Shown here piece by piece: positions 51,841 through 60,465 of a stretch of 64,000 nucleotides of DNA (the first letter of the stretch is position 1; every line of letters starts with the position of its first letter). Location: the NCBI RefSeq assembly GCF_007896845.1, contig NZ_VOHS01000014.1, positions 92,644 through 156,643 of the forward strand, in the 5' to 3' direction. The notes under the pieces were generated by a model. It was not told where the DNA came from and made no database searches. It saw only the letters and a program-made list of their open reading frames with translations. This stretch comes from Chitinophaga pinensis (lineage in GTDB: Bacteria > Bacteroidota > Bacteroidia > Chitinophagales > Chitinophagaceae). Both the position numbers and the translations under genes were made by a program.

Positions 51841-51882
51841 CAGGCCATCAATTATAGTCAGACGACTATGATTGATGGCCTG
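51841..51882. terminator. bidirectional hairpin terminator
   Basis: 19-bp stem with one G-T pair, arms 51841-51859 and 51864-51882, 4-nt loop; lies between the desaturase and the HAD gene. Confidence 0.85.
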
Positions 51883-51889
51883 AGTGTTT

Positions 51890-52480
51890 TTAGAACTTCC
51901 TGAAATATCCGAAGGTAGCCATCTGCAACATGGGCTTATCGCCACTGGTGTCGCCGTAGGCGTAAATATCTCCATAAGCGGGCAGGTCATATTGCTGACG
52001 TATGCGCCGTACTTTTTCTTCTCCATTACAATTGATCCCCAGAATACGGCCGGTCACTTTTGCATCGCTGACTTCCAGTTGTGTACCGATACATTCGATC
52101 CCCATACATTCGGCCCATGGCTTTACCCATTCCTGTGCGGAAGCAGTCACAACTACTACACGGTGTCCTTTTCTGAGATGTTGCTGTATTTCCTGTGCTG
52201 CATTTTCCCTGATTATTGCGGGCAAAGCGTCTCTACAGAAAGCGGCGCATTTGTCGCGGAATTCTTCAATAGGCATGCCTTTAAAAAAGTGACGCAGGAC
52301 GATCTCTTTTCCTTTTTGTTTGGAGATCAGTTTACATTTCATCATGACAAGTGCCGGTGCCAGCAATGCGAGGCCGGCATACAGGGCCGCGTTACCTTTC
52401 TGAAACCGGATAATTTCAAACAGTGTATCACGGTGGGTGATGGTACCATCGAAATCAAAGAAGGCAATGGCTGGCTTCAT
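51890..52480 (-). CDS. HAD-IB family phosphatase of the polyprenyl-phosphoarabinose operon
   Basis: 196 residues. HAD motifs: FFDFDGTIT (nucleophile and acid Asp), VVTASAQEW (motif II, Ser/Thr), Lys region ~DAKVTG, and AYGDTSGDKPML (motif IV). HAD-IB enzymes include phosphoserine phosphatase-like hydrolases. As the last gene after UbiA, DprE1 and DprE2 homologues (ATGA overlap with dprE2), it is a good candidate for removing the 5-phosphate of decaprenylphosphoryl-5-phosphoribose, the step done in mycobacteria by a separate phosphatase. That assignment is from context. Confidence 0.88.
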   Translation of the reverse strand: MKPAIAFFDFDGTITHRDTLFEIIRFQKGNAALYAGLALLAPALVMMKCKLISKQKGKEIVLRHFFKGMPIEEFRDKCAAFCRDALPAIIRENAAQEIQQHLRKGHRVVVVTASAQEWVKPWAECMGIECIGTQLEVSDAKVTGRILGINCNGEEKVRRIRQQYDLPAYGDIYAYGDTSGDKPMLQMATFGYFRKF

Positions 52481-53208
52481 AATTTGAGCTTTTTAAACAT
52501 AAACTCAGGTATCGATTTGATAATGAGCATGATATAGCGCCAGAACCATTTCGTATAAATCGTGTTCTTTTTCGCTTTAACGGCCTTATAAATGTCTTTC
52601 GCTACGTCTTGCGGCTGAGCAGTCAGCATAGGCGGCAGTTTCAGGTTTTCGGTCATACGGGTATAAACGAAACCGGGTTGTACGCTAACTACGTGTACGC
52701 CCTTGTGAAACAATCGGTTACGCAGTCCGCTGAGGTAGGCAGTGAAGCCTGCTTTTGCACTTCCGTAGAGGTAATTACTCTGACGGCCACGTTCACCGGC
52801 TACAGAACTGATGCCGACAATAGTACCAGTGCCACGGGCGGCATAGTCTTCTGCTACAGCATTCAGGATGGACACTGCACCGGTATAGTTGGTATGCAGG
52901 ATGCGGGCTGCTTCAGTCCAGTCGGACTGGCCTTTTTCCTGTGAACCCAGATAACCGAATACGGCGATAGTGATATCCGGTTTGGTGGACAGGGAATTAT
53001 AGAAAGCCGGATGGCTGTTGAAATCGGTCGCGTCAAAGGCATAGGAGCTGGTCTGCACCTGATAACGGATGCGGAGGTCCTGCTCCAGTGGAGCAATGGA
53101 GGCAACGTTACGGGCAGCCAATTGAATATCGTATTTGTTAGCAGCGAACTCGCGGGCTATGGCAACAGCCATATCCGACCCAGCTCCCAGAATAAGAACA
53201 GTAGGCAT
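52477..53208 (-). CDS. dprE2: decaprenylphosphoryl-2-keto-beta-D-erythro-pentose reductase homologue (DprE2-like)
   Basis: 243 residues, SDR fold: LILGAGSDMAVAIAREF cofactor motif, catalytic Ser in GISSVAGERGR and YxxxK as YGSAKAG. SSxAGERxRxxNxxYGSxKAG and the C-terminal FWRYIMLIIKSIPEFMFKKL closely follow mycobacterial DprE2 as I remember it. It reduces the keto intermediate made by DprE1 to polyprenylphosphoryl-arabinose using NADH. Overlaps the HAD gene by 4 nt and follows dprE1 by 33 nt. Confidence 0.9.
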   Translation of the reverse strand: MPTVLILGAGSDMAVAIAREFAANKYDIQLAARNVASIAPLEQDLRIRYQVQTSSYAFDATDFNSHPAFYNSLSTKPDITIAVFGYLGSQEKGQSDWTEAARILHTNYTGAVSILNAVAEDYAARGTGTIVGISSVAGERGRQSNYLYGSAKAGFTAYLSGLRNRLFHKGVHVVSVQPGFVYTRMTENLKLPPMLTAQPQDVAKDIYKAVKAKKNTIYTKWFWRYIMLIIKSIPEFMFKKLKL

Positions 53209-53241
53209 ATAATTGATCTCGGTATTTTAAGGTAGCAGTGT

Positions 53242-54573
53242 TTATTGTGTTAATAGCAGTCTGTCGGACTGTATTGAACGAAACAGCTTTTTACCGTTGT
53301 ATGTTTTAATGATATCGGCAAATTTTTGCGCGTTGGGGTAGCTCTGCCAGAATACTTCCTGTTTCATACGGGCATCCTTAGACAGGTATAGGCGTCCACC
53401 GTATTGTAGCACGATTTCATCCAACTGATCGAGGAATTCGAAGAGACCTTTGCGTACAGGGAAGTCCAGCGCCAGAGTATAGCCTTCCATCGGGAAAGAG
53501 ATGAGGCTGTCCTGTTTACCGAAGACTTTCAGTACGGCGAGGAATGATCCAAGACCGGCATCGCTGATCTTTTTGAGGATTGCGACAAGGCCATCTTTCT
53601 TTTCGAGTGGCAGGACGAACTGGTATTGTACGAAGCCGGCTTTACCATAACCACGATTCCAGTGCAGGATAGCATCCAGAGGATAGAAGAATGGTTCGTA
53701 AGGGATGACGTTGTTGATTTCCCGCTTGGTATTCTTCAGGTAATATAGCCAGTTGAAAGCCTTAACAGTCAGCGTGTTGAGTGTGAAAGACGGGAGATTG
53801 AACGGCATGGACAGTTTACGTTTCTGCGCCAGATGGAGGGGCGCTTTACGTTGCTGTTCGCTAAGTTCCTGTGGAGTAGCGTGTTCACCTACAATGAGGA
53901 TACCACGGCCGAAAGCGTCACCTTTCTGCAGGCAATCGATCCATGCCATGGAGTATGTGTAGTCTTTATATTCTTCGAACAGGCGGATCAGGTCTTCGAG
54001 GTTCTTAGCCTTGATCTGTTTCTGACGGATATAGGCAGTATCAATCTTTTTAAGACCGAACTTCACACGGGTAATAATACCGGTGAGGCCCATACCACCG
54101 CAGGTTGCCCAGAAGAGGTCTGCTTCAATACCAGCGGAGCAGGTGATCGTTTCCTGATTGCCGGTAATAACGTCCATATTGATAATATGTCCTGAGAAGG
54201 AGCCATCCACGTGGTGATTCTTTCCATGTACGTCAGAGGCTACCGCACCACCGATGGTGATGAATTTGGTACCCGGCGTAACGGGAAGGAACCATCCATG
54301 GGGAACGATAATATCGAGGATCTGATCGAGTGTGATACCGGACTGACATTCAAAGATGCCATTTTCGATATCAAAAGCCAGCACCTTATCATATTTAAGG
54401 GTGGAGACACTGTGATTGGCAAGAGAAGCGTCGCCGTAACAGCGACCGTTTCCACGGGCGATAACAGATGAATGAGAGGATATAAAATCCTGTATTTGAT
54501 CTTCCTGCGAAAATGATGTTTCATCGCAGGAGATAGCGGGGTAATTCCCCCAGTTTGCTAACCGTTTTTCCAT
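53242..54573 (-). CDS. dprE1: decaprenylphosphoryl-beta-D-ribose 2'-oxidase homologue (DprE1-like)
   Basis: 443 residues. PCMH/FAD-binding domain with YGDASLAN, VTPGTKFITIGGAVASDVHG and GKNHH, where His116 matches Mtb His132; ATCGGMGLTGII; then the substrate domain PLDAILHWNRGYGKAGFVQY and GGRLYLSKDAR with Lys399 matching the essential Lys418. The Mtb residue Cys387, covalently trapped by benzothiazinones, is Ala368 here (EGYTLALDFPV). It oxidises polyprenylphosphoryl-ribose at C2' with FAD. Start overlaps the UbiA stop (TAATG). Confidence 0.93.
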   Translation of the reverse strand: MEKRLANWGNYPAISCDETSFSQEDQIQDFISSHSSVIARGNGRCYGDASLANHSVSTLKYDKVLAFDIENGIFECQSGITLDQILDIIVPHGWFLPVTPGTKFITIGGAVASDVHGKNHHVDGSFSGHIINMDVITGNQETITCSAGIEADLFWATCGGMGLTGIITRVKFGLKKIDTAYIRQKQIKAKNLEDLIRLFEEYKDYTYSMAWIDCLQKGDAFGRGILIVGEHATPQELSEQQRKAPLHLAQKRKLSMPFNLPSFTLNTLTVKAFNWLYYLKNTKREINNVIPYEPFFYPLDAILHWNRGYGKAGFVQYQFVLPLEKKDGLVAILKKISDAGLGSFLAVLKVFGKQDSLISFPMEGYTLALDFPVRKGLFEFLDQLDEIVLQYGGRLYLSKDARMKQEVFWQSYPNAQKFADIIKTYNGKKLFRSIQSDRLLLTQ

Positions 54574-55499
54574 TACTCAAAAAAACTTTTGTTAGTGGGT
54601 AAATAAATAATCACATAAAAACTCAGCACCCACAGGAGTATGGTTAATTGAATGAAACGGTCTTTGTATAGGATTTTGGTTGGAGAACCTGTATCGTTCT
54701 CCACATATGTTATTTGCAAATATCGCAATAATCCACCAATTACAAAAAGACATGTATAATAAAGGCGGTAAGTATGAAAGCGTGCCATTGTTTCGGGCGC
54801 CATGGTATACATCAGATAGGCGACGATAATCACTGCTGAGACCAGCGCCAGCATCACATTCATAAAATCCATATTATATCCTTTGGAGGCCTTCCGCATG
54901 TCTTTACCGGACTGTGTTTTGATCAGCACATCATCTCTTCTTTTAGCGATAGCCATAAACAGTGCCAGCAGGAATACCATGATCATCAGCCATTCGGAGG
55001 AGGCGATATTGGCTGCCACGCCACCGGCTTTGATTCTGAGTACGAAACCGGCTGACAGGATGAGGATATCCAGTATAGATATGTTTTTCAATCCGAAGGA
55101 GTACAACAGGTTGAGAATAAAGTAAATGCCTACTACGAACGCAAATTTTGGTCTGACGTACCAGGCGAGTAGTCCGCCGATACCCAGACATAAAACAAAA
55201 AATACGAGGGCAGCTGGTTTGGATACTGCGCCGGAGGCAATGGGGCGTTTACACTTTACCGGGTGGACCCTATCGGCCTCCACATCCATATAATCATTAA
55301 TAATGTAGATGCTGCTGGCAACGAGGCTAAACGCGAAAAAACCGATCAGGAGTTCGAGTACTTTAGGTAGAATAAAAATTTCGCCCGCAAAGAAAAGGGG
55401 GATATACAAGAACAGGTTCTTTGCCCAATGGGAGGGTCTTAACAGTTTTAAATATTGCACGGGGATAGACTTATAATTGACGCCAAGATACGGACTCAT
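54573..55499 (-). CDS. UbiA-family polyprenyl-phosphate phosphoribosyltransferase (DPPR synthase-like)
   Basis: 308 residues, eight to nine membrane helices. The first Asp-rich motif is NDYMDVEADRVHPVKCKRPIA, matching the NDxxDxxxD and R-HP-xK-xRPIA pattern of the mycobacterial DPPR synthase branch rather than of quinone-forming UbiA enzymes. It would transfer 5-phosphoribose from PRPP to a polyprenyl phosphate. First gene of the minus-strand operon UbiA-dprE1-dprE2-HAD, with a 106-nt divergent promoter region shared with the GT-C-like gene. Confidence 0.9.
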   Translation of the reverse strand: MSPYLGVNYKSIPVQYLKLLRPSHWAKNLFLYIPLFFAGEIFILPKVLELLIGFFAFSLVASSIYIINDYMDVEADRVHPVKCKRPIASGAVSKPAALVFFVLCLGIGGLLAWYVRPKFAFVVGIYFILNLLYSFGLKNISILDILILSAGFVLRIKAGGVAANIASSEWLMIMVFLLALFMAIAKRRDDVLIKTQSGKDMRKASKGYNMDFMNVMLALVSAVIIVAYLMYTMAPETMARFHTYRLYYTCLFVIGGLLRYLQITYVENDTGSPTKILYKDRFIQLTILLWVLSFYVIIYLPTNKSFFE

Positions 55500-55605
55500 T
55501 ACCGAACAACAATGCTAAGAAATGCTTATTTCGGGTAAATTCTACTATTTTTGAGCCCGTTCGTGTTAAATTATACTCGATTTCATCATTTTATTATCCC
55601 CTTTT

Positions 55606-57303
55606 ATGTCGTCAACTTTTGCTCCGTTCAGCCGTAAAAGTGCCTTTATTACGGAACTACTGATTATTATCGGTCTGGCTATTGTACCGTTGTTTGTCAC
55701 TTTCCCTTACCGGGTAAACATCTTTCTTTCGTGGGAGGGTGCTTACAGATTATCTCAGGGGCAGGTGCCTTACAAAGACTTTGGATTGCCGTTGGGTTAT
55801 GGTTTCTGGCTGATGCCTGCATTGTTTTTTAAGATTTTTGGTGCACAGCTGATTTCCCTTGTAAAAGCGCAGGTGGCGATGAACATCATTGCCGGTTTGT
55901 CTTTCCGTTCTATTCTGAAAAGTCTGCATGTAAAAGCGGGTATCAGGGTATTGTCGGTGTTGTTGTTTGTTTTGTCTTATTCCTTCTTCAATTTCTGGCC
56001 GTGGTATAACCAGACGGTGATCGTATATGAATTGGTTGGACTGGCTTTTTTATTCCGCTTCCTGACAGGGCCGGATGGAAAGATCCGTTATCTGTTCCTT
56101 TTCCTGTCTGCGGTGTTCACTTTTCTGTCGTTCTTTACTAAACAGGATGGCGGCGGACTGGCATTATTATTATCACTGGCATTGCTGGCCTACAACACAC
56201 TCGAGCGCAAAAGCTGGCTGGATATTCCGGTGTACTTAGCGTTTTATGGTCTTGTGGCAGCGGCGGTTATCGTGCCTTTACTGCCTTATGGTTTCGGTTA
56301 TTGGTTTAACCACGGACAGGCGCCGCACAATTCGCGTTTATCCTTATATGATATTATTACAGAGGTGATGGCTGCTTCGCAGTGGATCAAGTTTTACTTT
56401 GTGATGGTGGTGCTTTGTCTGGTGCCGGCGTTTGGTGACTGGAAGCGTTTCTGGAATAACCGGGAATCTATGTTATTCACGCTGTTGACGTTGGGGATTC
56501 TGGTAGAAGCGGCTATTTTTCAGGTGACCAGTTATACGCCGCCGGATAATAATATCTTCTTCCATGCCTTTGCTTTTGCATTCATTGTGAGTCGTTTACA
56601 GGATCAACTTCATCTGAAGCTGGAACGTTGGTCATCATTTGGTCTGGCGACTGCATTAGTATTATTATGGTGGTCAGGTTCTTTCTGGAAATACCTTGAT
56701 CGTGTGGTAGCGCGTATTGTGCCACATGAGCAGGTGATAGCAGGTAAGGGAGAGGGGCAGGTTGCGGATAGCAGTAATTATGCGATTTACAATCCGCAGG
56801 TCAGTGCTACCGGAGAGAATGTGGTGTCTCGCAATAACTTCATGCTGAATACGGACACGACAGATGTTCCTACAGATAAATGGATCTTTTCTGATCTCTG
56901 GGCTTTTAAGAAGATCTATATGCCGCCTTCTACGGTAGAAGGTATGAACCGTTTGATGGCGATGCCTGTTGTAAAGGAGAAGAAAGGTGATCTTAAGCTA
57001 TTGAATATGACTGAATTAACACCACTTGCGCAAGCCATGCCTTACAAGCTGGAAACGGGCAGTGATTATCCATTATGGTATCATCTGGGTGTGGGTATGT
57101 TTAACCGTCAGCTGGAAATGTTCAGCAAAAAGGTCAAGGGGCATTACTATGACGTTGTATTATATGAATATGCGGCGGGTAATAATAACTTTTTCCCGTT
57201 TGCACTGAGATATGAACTGCAGAAGCACTATCGTAAGGTAGATGAATTCCTTGCGCCCCGTCGTCCGACGAACGCTATTATTGAAGTGTTTGTAGCGCAA
57301 TAG
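55606..57303 (+). CDS. polytopic GT-C-like membrane protein, candidate pentosyltransferase
   Basis: 565 residues with ~10 membrane helices in the first 350 residues and a soluble C-terminal part. The first extracytoplasmic loop reads LSWEGAYRLSQGQVPYKDFG, the place and look of the acidic D/E-x-Y-x-G-xPYxDF motif in ArnT/PMT-type GT-C glycosyltransferases that use polyprenyl-phosphate sugars. I cannot name a family. Being divergent from a polyprenylphosphoryl-arabinose operon it is a natural candidate for an enzyme that uses that donor on an envelope polymer. Alternatively it is an unrelated mannosyltransferase or lipid-linked oligosaccharide enzyme. Confidence 0.65.
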   Translation: MSSTFAPFSRKSAFITELLIIIGLAIVPLFVTFPYRVNIFLSWEGAYRLSQGQVPYKDFGLPLGYGFWLMPALFFKIFGAQLISLVKAQVAMNIIAGLSFRSILKSLHVKAGIRVLSVLLFVLSYSFFNFWPWYNQTVIVYELVGLAFLFRFLTGPDGKIRYLFLFLSAVFTFLSFFTKQDGGGLALLLSLALLAYNTLERKSWLDIPVYLAFYGLVAAAVIVPLLPYGFGYWFNHGQAPHNSRLSLYDIITEVMAASQWIKFYFVMVVLCLVPAFGDWKRFWNNRESMLFTLLTLGILVEAAIFQVTSYTPPDNNIFFHAFAFAFIVSRLQDQLHLKLERWSSFGLATALVLLWWSGSFWKYLDRVVARIVPHEQVIAGKGEGQVADSSNYAIYNPQVSATGENVVSRNNFMLNTDTTDVPTDKWIFSDLWAFKKIYMPPSTVEGMNRLMAMPVVKEKKGDLKLLNMTELTPLAQAMPYKLETGSDYPLWYHLGVGMFNRQLEMFSKKVKGHYYDVVLYEYAAGNNNFFPFALRYELQKHYRKVDEFLAPRRPTNAIIEVFVAQ

Positions 57304-57358
57304 TGGGCTAGTTTTCAAAGCTTTGTGTGGTATTTCTTTACCCTTTACGCTAATTCAC

Positions 57359-58276
57359 GTGAAAACTGATACTGTGCCAAACAAGCCAGATAACACAAAG
57401 CTCTGGCTATTTCTGTTTGCTGTATATATTATCTGGGGATCTACTTATCTGGGGATGAAAATCGCCACGGAGGTAGTTCCCCCTTTTTTATTATCTGCCT
57501 TTCGTTTTCTGGCGGCGGGGATTATTCTGAGTCTGATCAGTCGGGGAAGTGAAAAACAGTGGCCGACGAAGCAACAGGTATTGTCTGCTGCTTTTGTCGG
57601 ATTGATGCTGATCGGTATAGGTAATTCCTGTACGGCGCTGGCGGTGCATTATATGCCATCCGGACTGGTGGCGCTGATTGTGGCTGCTATACCGGTATGG
57701 TTTGTCGGGTTTGACTGGGCATTCTTCAGCAAACAGCGTCCTACCATTATGACGTTTACGGGTATTCTGGTGGGGCTGATAGGATTGTTCCTCTTATTCA
57801 ATCCATTTGCGGCAGATCATGAGAGCCGTTCGTATCCTTTATGGCCTATTGCGATTCTGGCGGGAGGCTGTGCCTGTTGGGCGCTGGGATCATTGTCTGT
57901 TTCTAAATTGTCTATGCCGGCGCCTATGACGTCTGCTGCCTTACAGATGCTGACAGGTTCGGTATTTTGTTTTATCGTGAGTTCGGTGATCGAACCCGGT
58001 GCGTGGAGTACGCTGGCGCATCTGAGTACCCGGACGATCAGTGCTTATCTTTATCTGGTGTTTATTGGTTCGCTGGTAGGTTTTACTTCTTACAGCTGGC
58101 TGACCCGCAATGCGCCGCCGGGGTTATTGTCTACGTATGCATATGTGAATCCGGTGGTGGCGTTATTTCTTGGATGGGCGATCGGTCATGAAAGTTTGTC
58201 TTCGCAGGCTTTGATGGCATGCGGGATTGTGATCGGAGGTGTTGTGCTGATGACATTGGGAAAGCGGAAGGTTTAA
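57359..58276 (+). CDS. EamA/DMT-family drug/metabolite exporter
   Basis: About 305 residues with ten membrane helices and two EamA repeats: LFLFAVYIIWGSTYLGMKIATE opens the first and PLWPIAILAGGCACWALGSL the second; PPGLLSTYAYVNPVVALFLGW is typical of the YedA/RhaT-like branch. No ATG precedes the first helix; GTG 57359 (VKTDTVPNKPDN) is chosen, while a TTG at 57323 would add 12 residues. It starts ~55 nt after the GT-C-like gene, so may be co-transcribed. Substrate unknown. Confidence 0.88.
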   Translation: MKTDTVPNKPDNTKLWLFLFAVYIIWGSTYLGMKIATEVVPPFLLSAFRFLAAGIILSLISRGSEKQWPTKQQVLSAAFVGLMLIGIGNSCTALAVHYMPSGLVALIVAAIPVWFVGFDWAFFSKQRPTIMTFTGILVGLIGLFLLFNPFAADHESRSYPLWPIAILAGGCACWALGSLSVSKLSMPAPMTSAALQMLTGSVFCFIVSSVIEPGAWSTLAHLSTRTISAYLYLVFIGSLVGFTSYSWLTRNAPPGLLSTYAYVNPVVALFLGWAIGHESLSSQALMACGIVIGGVVLMTLGKRKV

Positions 58277-58307
58277 AAAGATTGATCAATAGCTAATTGA
58301 TTATTTT

Positions 58308-59593
58308 ATGTCTTACGAACATCTTTCTGAAAGAAAAGGTACACGGCCCGGCCGTGCTGTGGCCGGAGAGCAATTGAGAGGTGGCATTTCAATGCCTGCG
58401 ATAAAGCCTTTGCTGAAAAAATCTGCTGCCAACGATGCGCCTGTTCAACGTTATGTACATCTGGAAGATGATCAACACAAAGTCGCTGATAACGGGGAAA
58501 TGTATGTTGAGGGTGTGGGAGCTGGCAATAAGCTTTTTGCAACACAATCGTTGATTGCAAAAGCGACACAGGAGTTGCAGGATGCAGGTGTAGCAGTAAA
58601 ATTAGTCAAAGGCCGTGGCACCAAAGATGTTCAAAAACCCCGGGCGAAAAAAGGTGAGATTAATACATTAACAGAGGTTTCGCTGAAGAATGCGCAAGGG
58701 AATCGAAAATTTGAGCATGTGGAAAGTTGTATTGATGAAGCGAGAAAGATTATGGAAGCCGGGAAAGCGGAAGGTTTTGAGAATGAAGAGCTCTATCAGG
58801 AAGTACTGGGTTACCTGCTCGAAAAAACCGGCAGTGGCGCAATTGTAAGAGAGCGAAAAGAGGAGATAGCTGGTAATGAACGCGCCAAGGAGACTGGTAT
58901 TAACACACTGACTGTTGAAGTTTATGACGAGTTCCGGGATCTGTATTATAATGCGGTATACAAAACCGAACTTGACTTAGCGCCGGAATGGGAATACGTG
59001 AGAAAAATGATGAATAACAAATATCCACGTGAACCTTATCACACGGTTGAATCATTCTGGAATAATCTGGAGCGTGTTTCACATATGACAGATGAGCGCT
59101 TACCAGAAGATCTGATACCTGAAAATGTACAAACATTCAAAACAGCGTTGCAGGGTCAGCTGAATACCCGCCAGCTGTTGGCTACTCATAATTTACGTCC
59201 GGGACAGGAAGTGGAAGGCGTCAATGAGAAGGCAAATCCGAAGGTGGGTGGTGCTTTTCTTATCCTGAGCGGCGGCGATAATTATGAAAAACAGCTCACC
59301 TGGAATTTTCATTGGGGGCTGCTGTCATGAAAGGTGAAACAGATGTTGTAACGGTGGAAAGTTATGCGTTTAACAAAGCAATGACCGGTACCTGGGATAT
59401 GTATAGTCTTGGGAGAGCCAGCCAATCTTTTCATAGTGAGCATGCTGGTAGCAACATGCACGGACGATCGCCGGTTACGGTGGGTACATGGGCGAATGGT
59501 GGTCAAAACTTGCGGGTTGGGTCGGAGGATGATCTGACAGAGAAAAATGTTTTGAAGCAGGAAACCGGTGGAACGTCAAAGAAGACGAAATAA
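58308..59593 (+). pseudogene. large hypothetical protein, possible injection-system cargo, frameshifted
   Basis: The first frame gives 340 residues and stops at 59330 after LTWNFHWGLLS; restoring a sixth G in the G-run near 59313 continues it as FHWGAAVMKGETDVVTVESY to QETGGTSKKTK at 59593, ~428 residues in total. The N-terminus has GGISMPAIKPLLKK and PVQRYVHLEDD, which resembles the leader segments (GI.MPA...PVQ) I associate with Bacteroidota proteins linked to extracellular contractile injection systems. The C-terminal half has conserved-looking NPKVGGAFLILSGG, WNFHWGA and YGxA/ESYAFN segments suggesting a structured domain. No enzyme motif is recognised. No injection-system structural genes are in the window. 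Confidence 0.6.
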
Positions 59594-59666
59594 GATATGA
59601 TATTTGATATAGTCGGGTTTCATTTATAATAAATTTCATCCTTATCGCAGGCTTCTACATACTTTC

Positions 59667-60300
59667 ATACTGGGTGTAAGGTGCACCTGATCAGGAAATG
59701 AGTTGGGAATGCTGGTCCTTACACCTGAATTATACATACTTCCTACCGGGTGTATAGGTGGACTTGATCGGGAAATGAGGAGGTAAGTCTGGCCACTATA
59801 CCTGAATTATACATGCTCTATACATACTTCCTACCGGGTGTATAGGTGGACTTGATCGGGAAATGAGGAGGGAATGCTGGCCCTTATACCCGACTTATAC
59901 ATACTCTATTCATACTTCATACCGGGCGTATAGGTGGACTTGATCGGGAAATGTGGAGGTAAGTCCGGCCCTTATACCCGACTTATACATACTCTATACA
60001 TACTTCATACCGGGCGTATAGGTGGACTTGATCGGGAAATGAAGAGGTAAGCCCCGCCACTATATCTGAATTATACATGCTCTATACATACTTCATACCG
60101 GGCATATAGGTGGACTTGATCGGGAAATGAAGAGGTAAGCCCCGCCACTATATCTGAATTATACATGCTCTATACATACTTCATACCGGGCGCATGGGTG
60201 GACTTAATAGGGAAATGAGGAGGTAAGTCTGACTGTTATACCCGACCTATACATACCTTATACATGCTTCATACACACAGTATAGCGAGACCTGATCCAA
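59667..60300. repeat. 88-bp tandem array
   Basis: Six units of exactly 88 bp start at 59743, 59831, 59919, 60007, 60095 and 60183, preceded by a 76-nt unit (59667) lacking TGCTCTATACAT and followed by a decayed unit from 60271. The invariant core is TATAGGTGGACTTGATCGGGAAATG; units 5 and 6 are nearly identical. Each unit has an imperfect inverted repeat (GGTGTATAGGTGG with CCACTATACC). As 88 is not a multiple of three and stops occur in all frames, it is non-coding. Not a CRISPR: there are no short constant repeats alternating with unique spacers. Confidence 0.92.
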
Positions 60301-60416
60301 AGATCCAGCTTTAAAATCCCCTTATACACAGCTGTTATTTCCGGAGGGAAGCGCATCAGTACCGTCTGATAGCACTTACCAGCCTCTTCATGTGCACAAA
60401 CTGTCAACTAATTTAT

Positions 60417-60430
60417 TTAGTAATTACTAA
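60417..60430. promoter_or_regulatory. perfect 14-bp palindrome, possible operator
   Basis: TTAGTAATTACTAA, followed at 60435 by a second half-like TTAGTAATTTAG, 36-49 nt upstream of the radical SAM gene. It looks like a binding site for a dimeric repressor; the protein is unknown. Confidence 0.45.
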
Positions 60431-60465
60431 AATAGTTAGTAATTTAGTTCCACAGTTGAATAGTT

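Noticed and set aside
59667..60300. CRISPR array
   Set aside because: The period is 88 bp with variation spread over the whole unit; there is no constant 25-40 bp repeat with unique spacers and no cas gene in the window.
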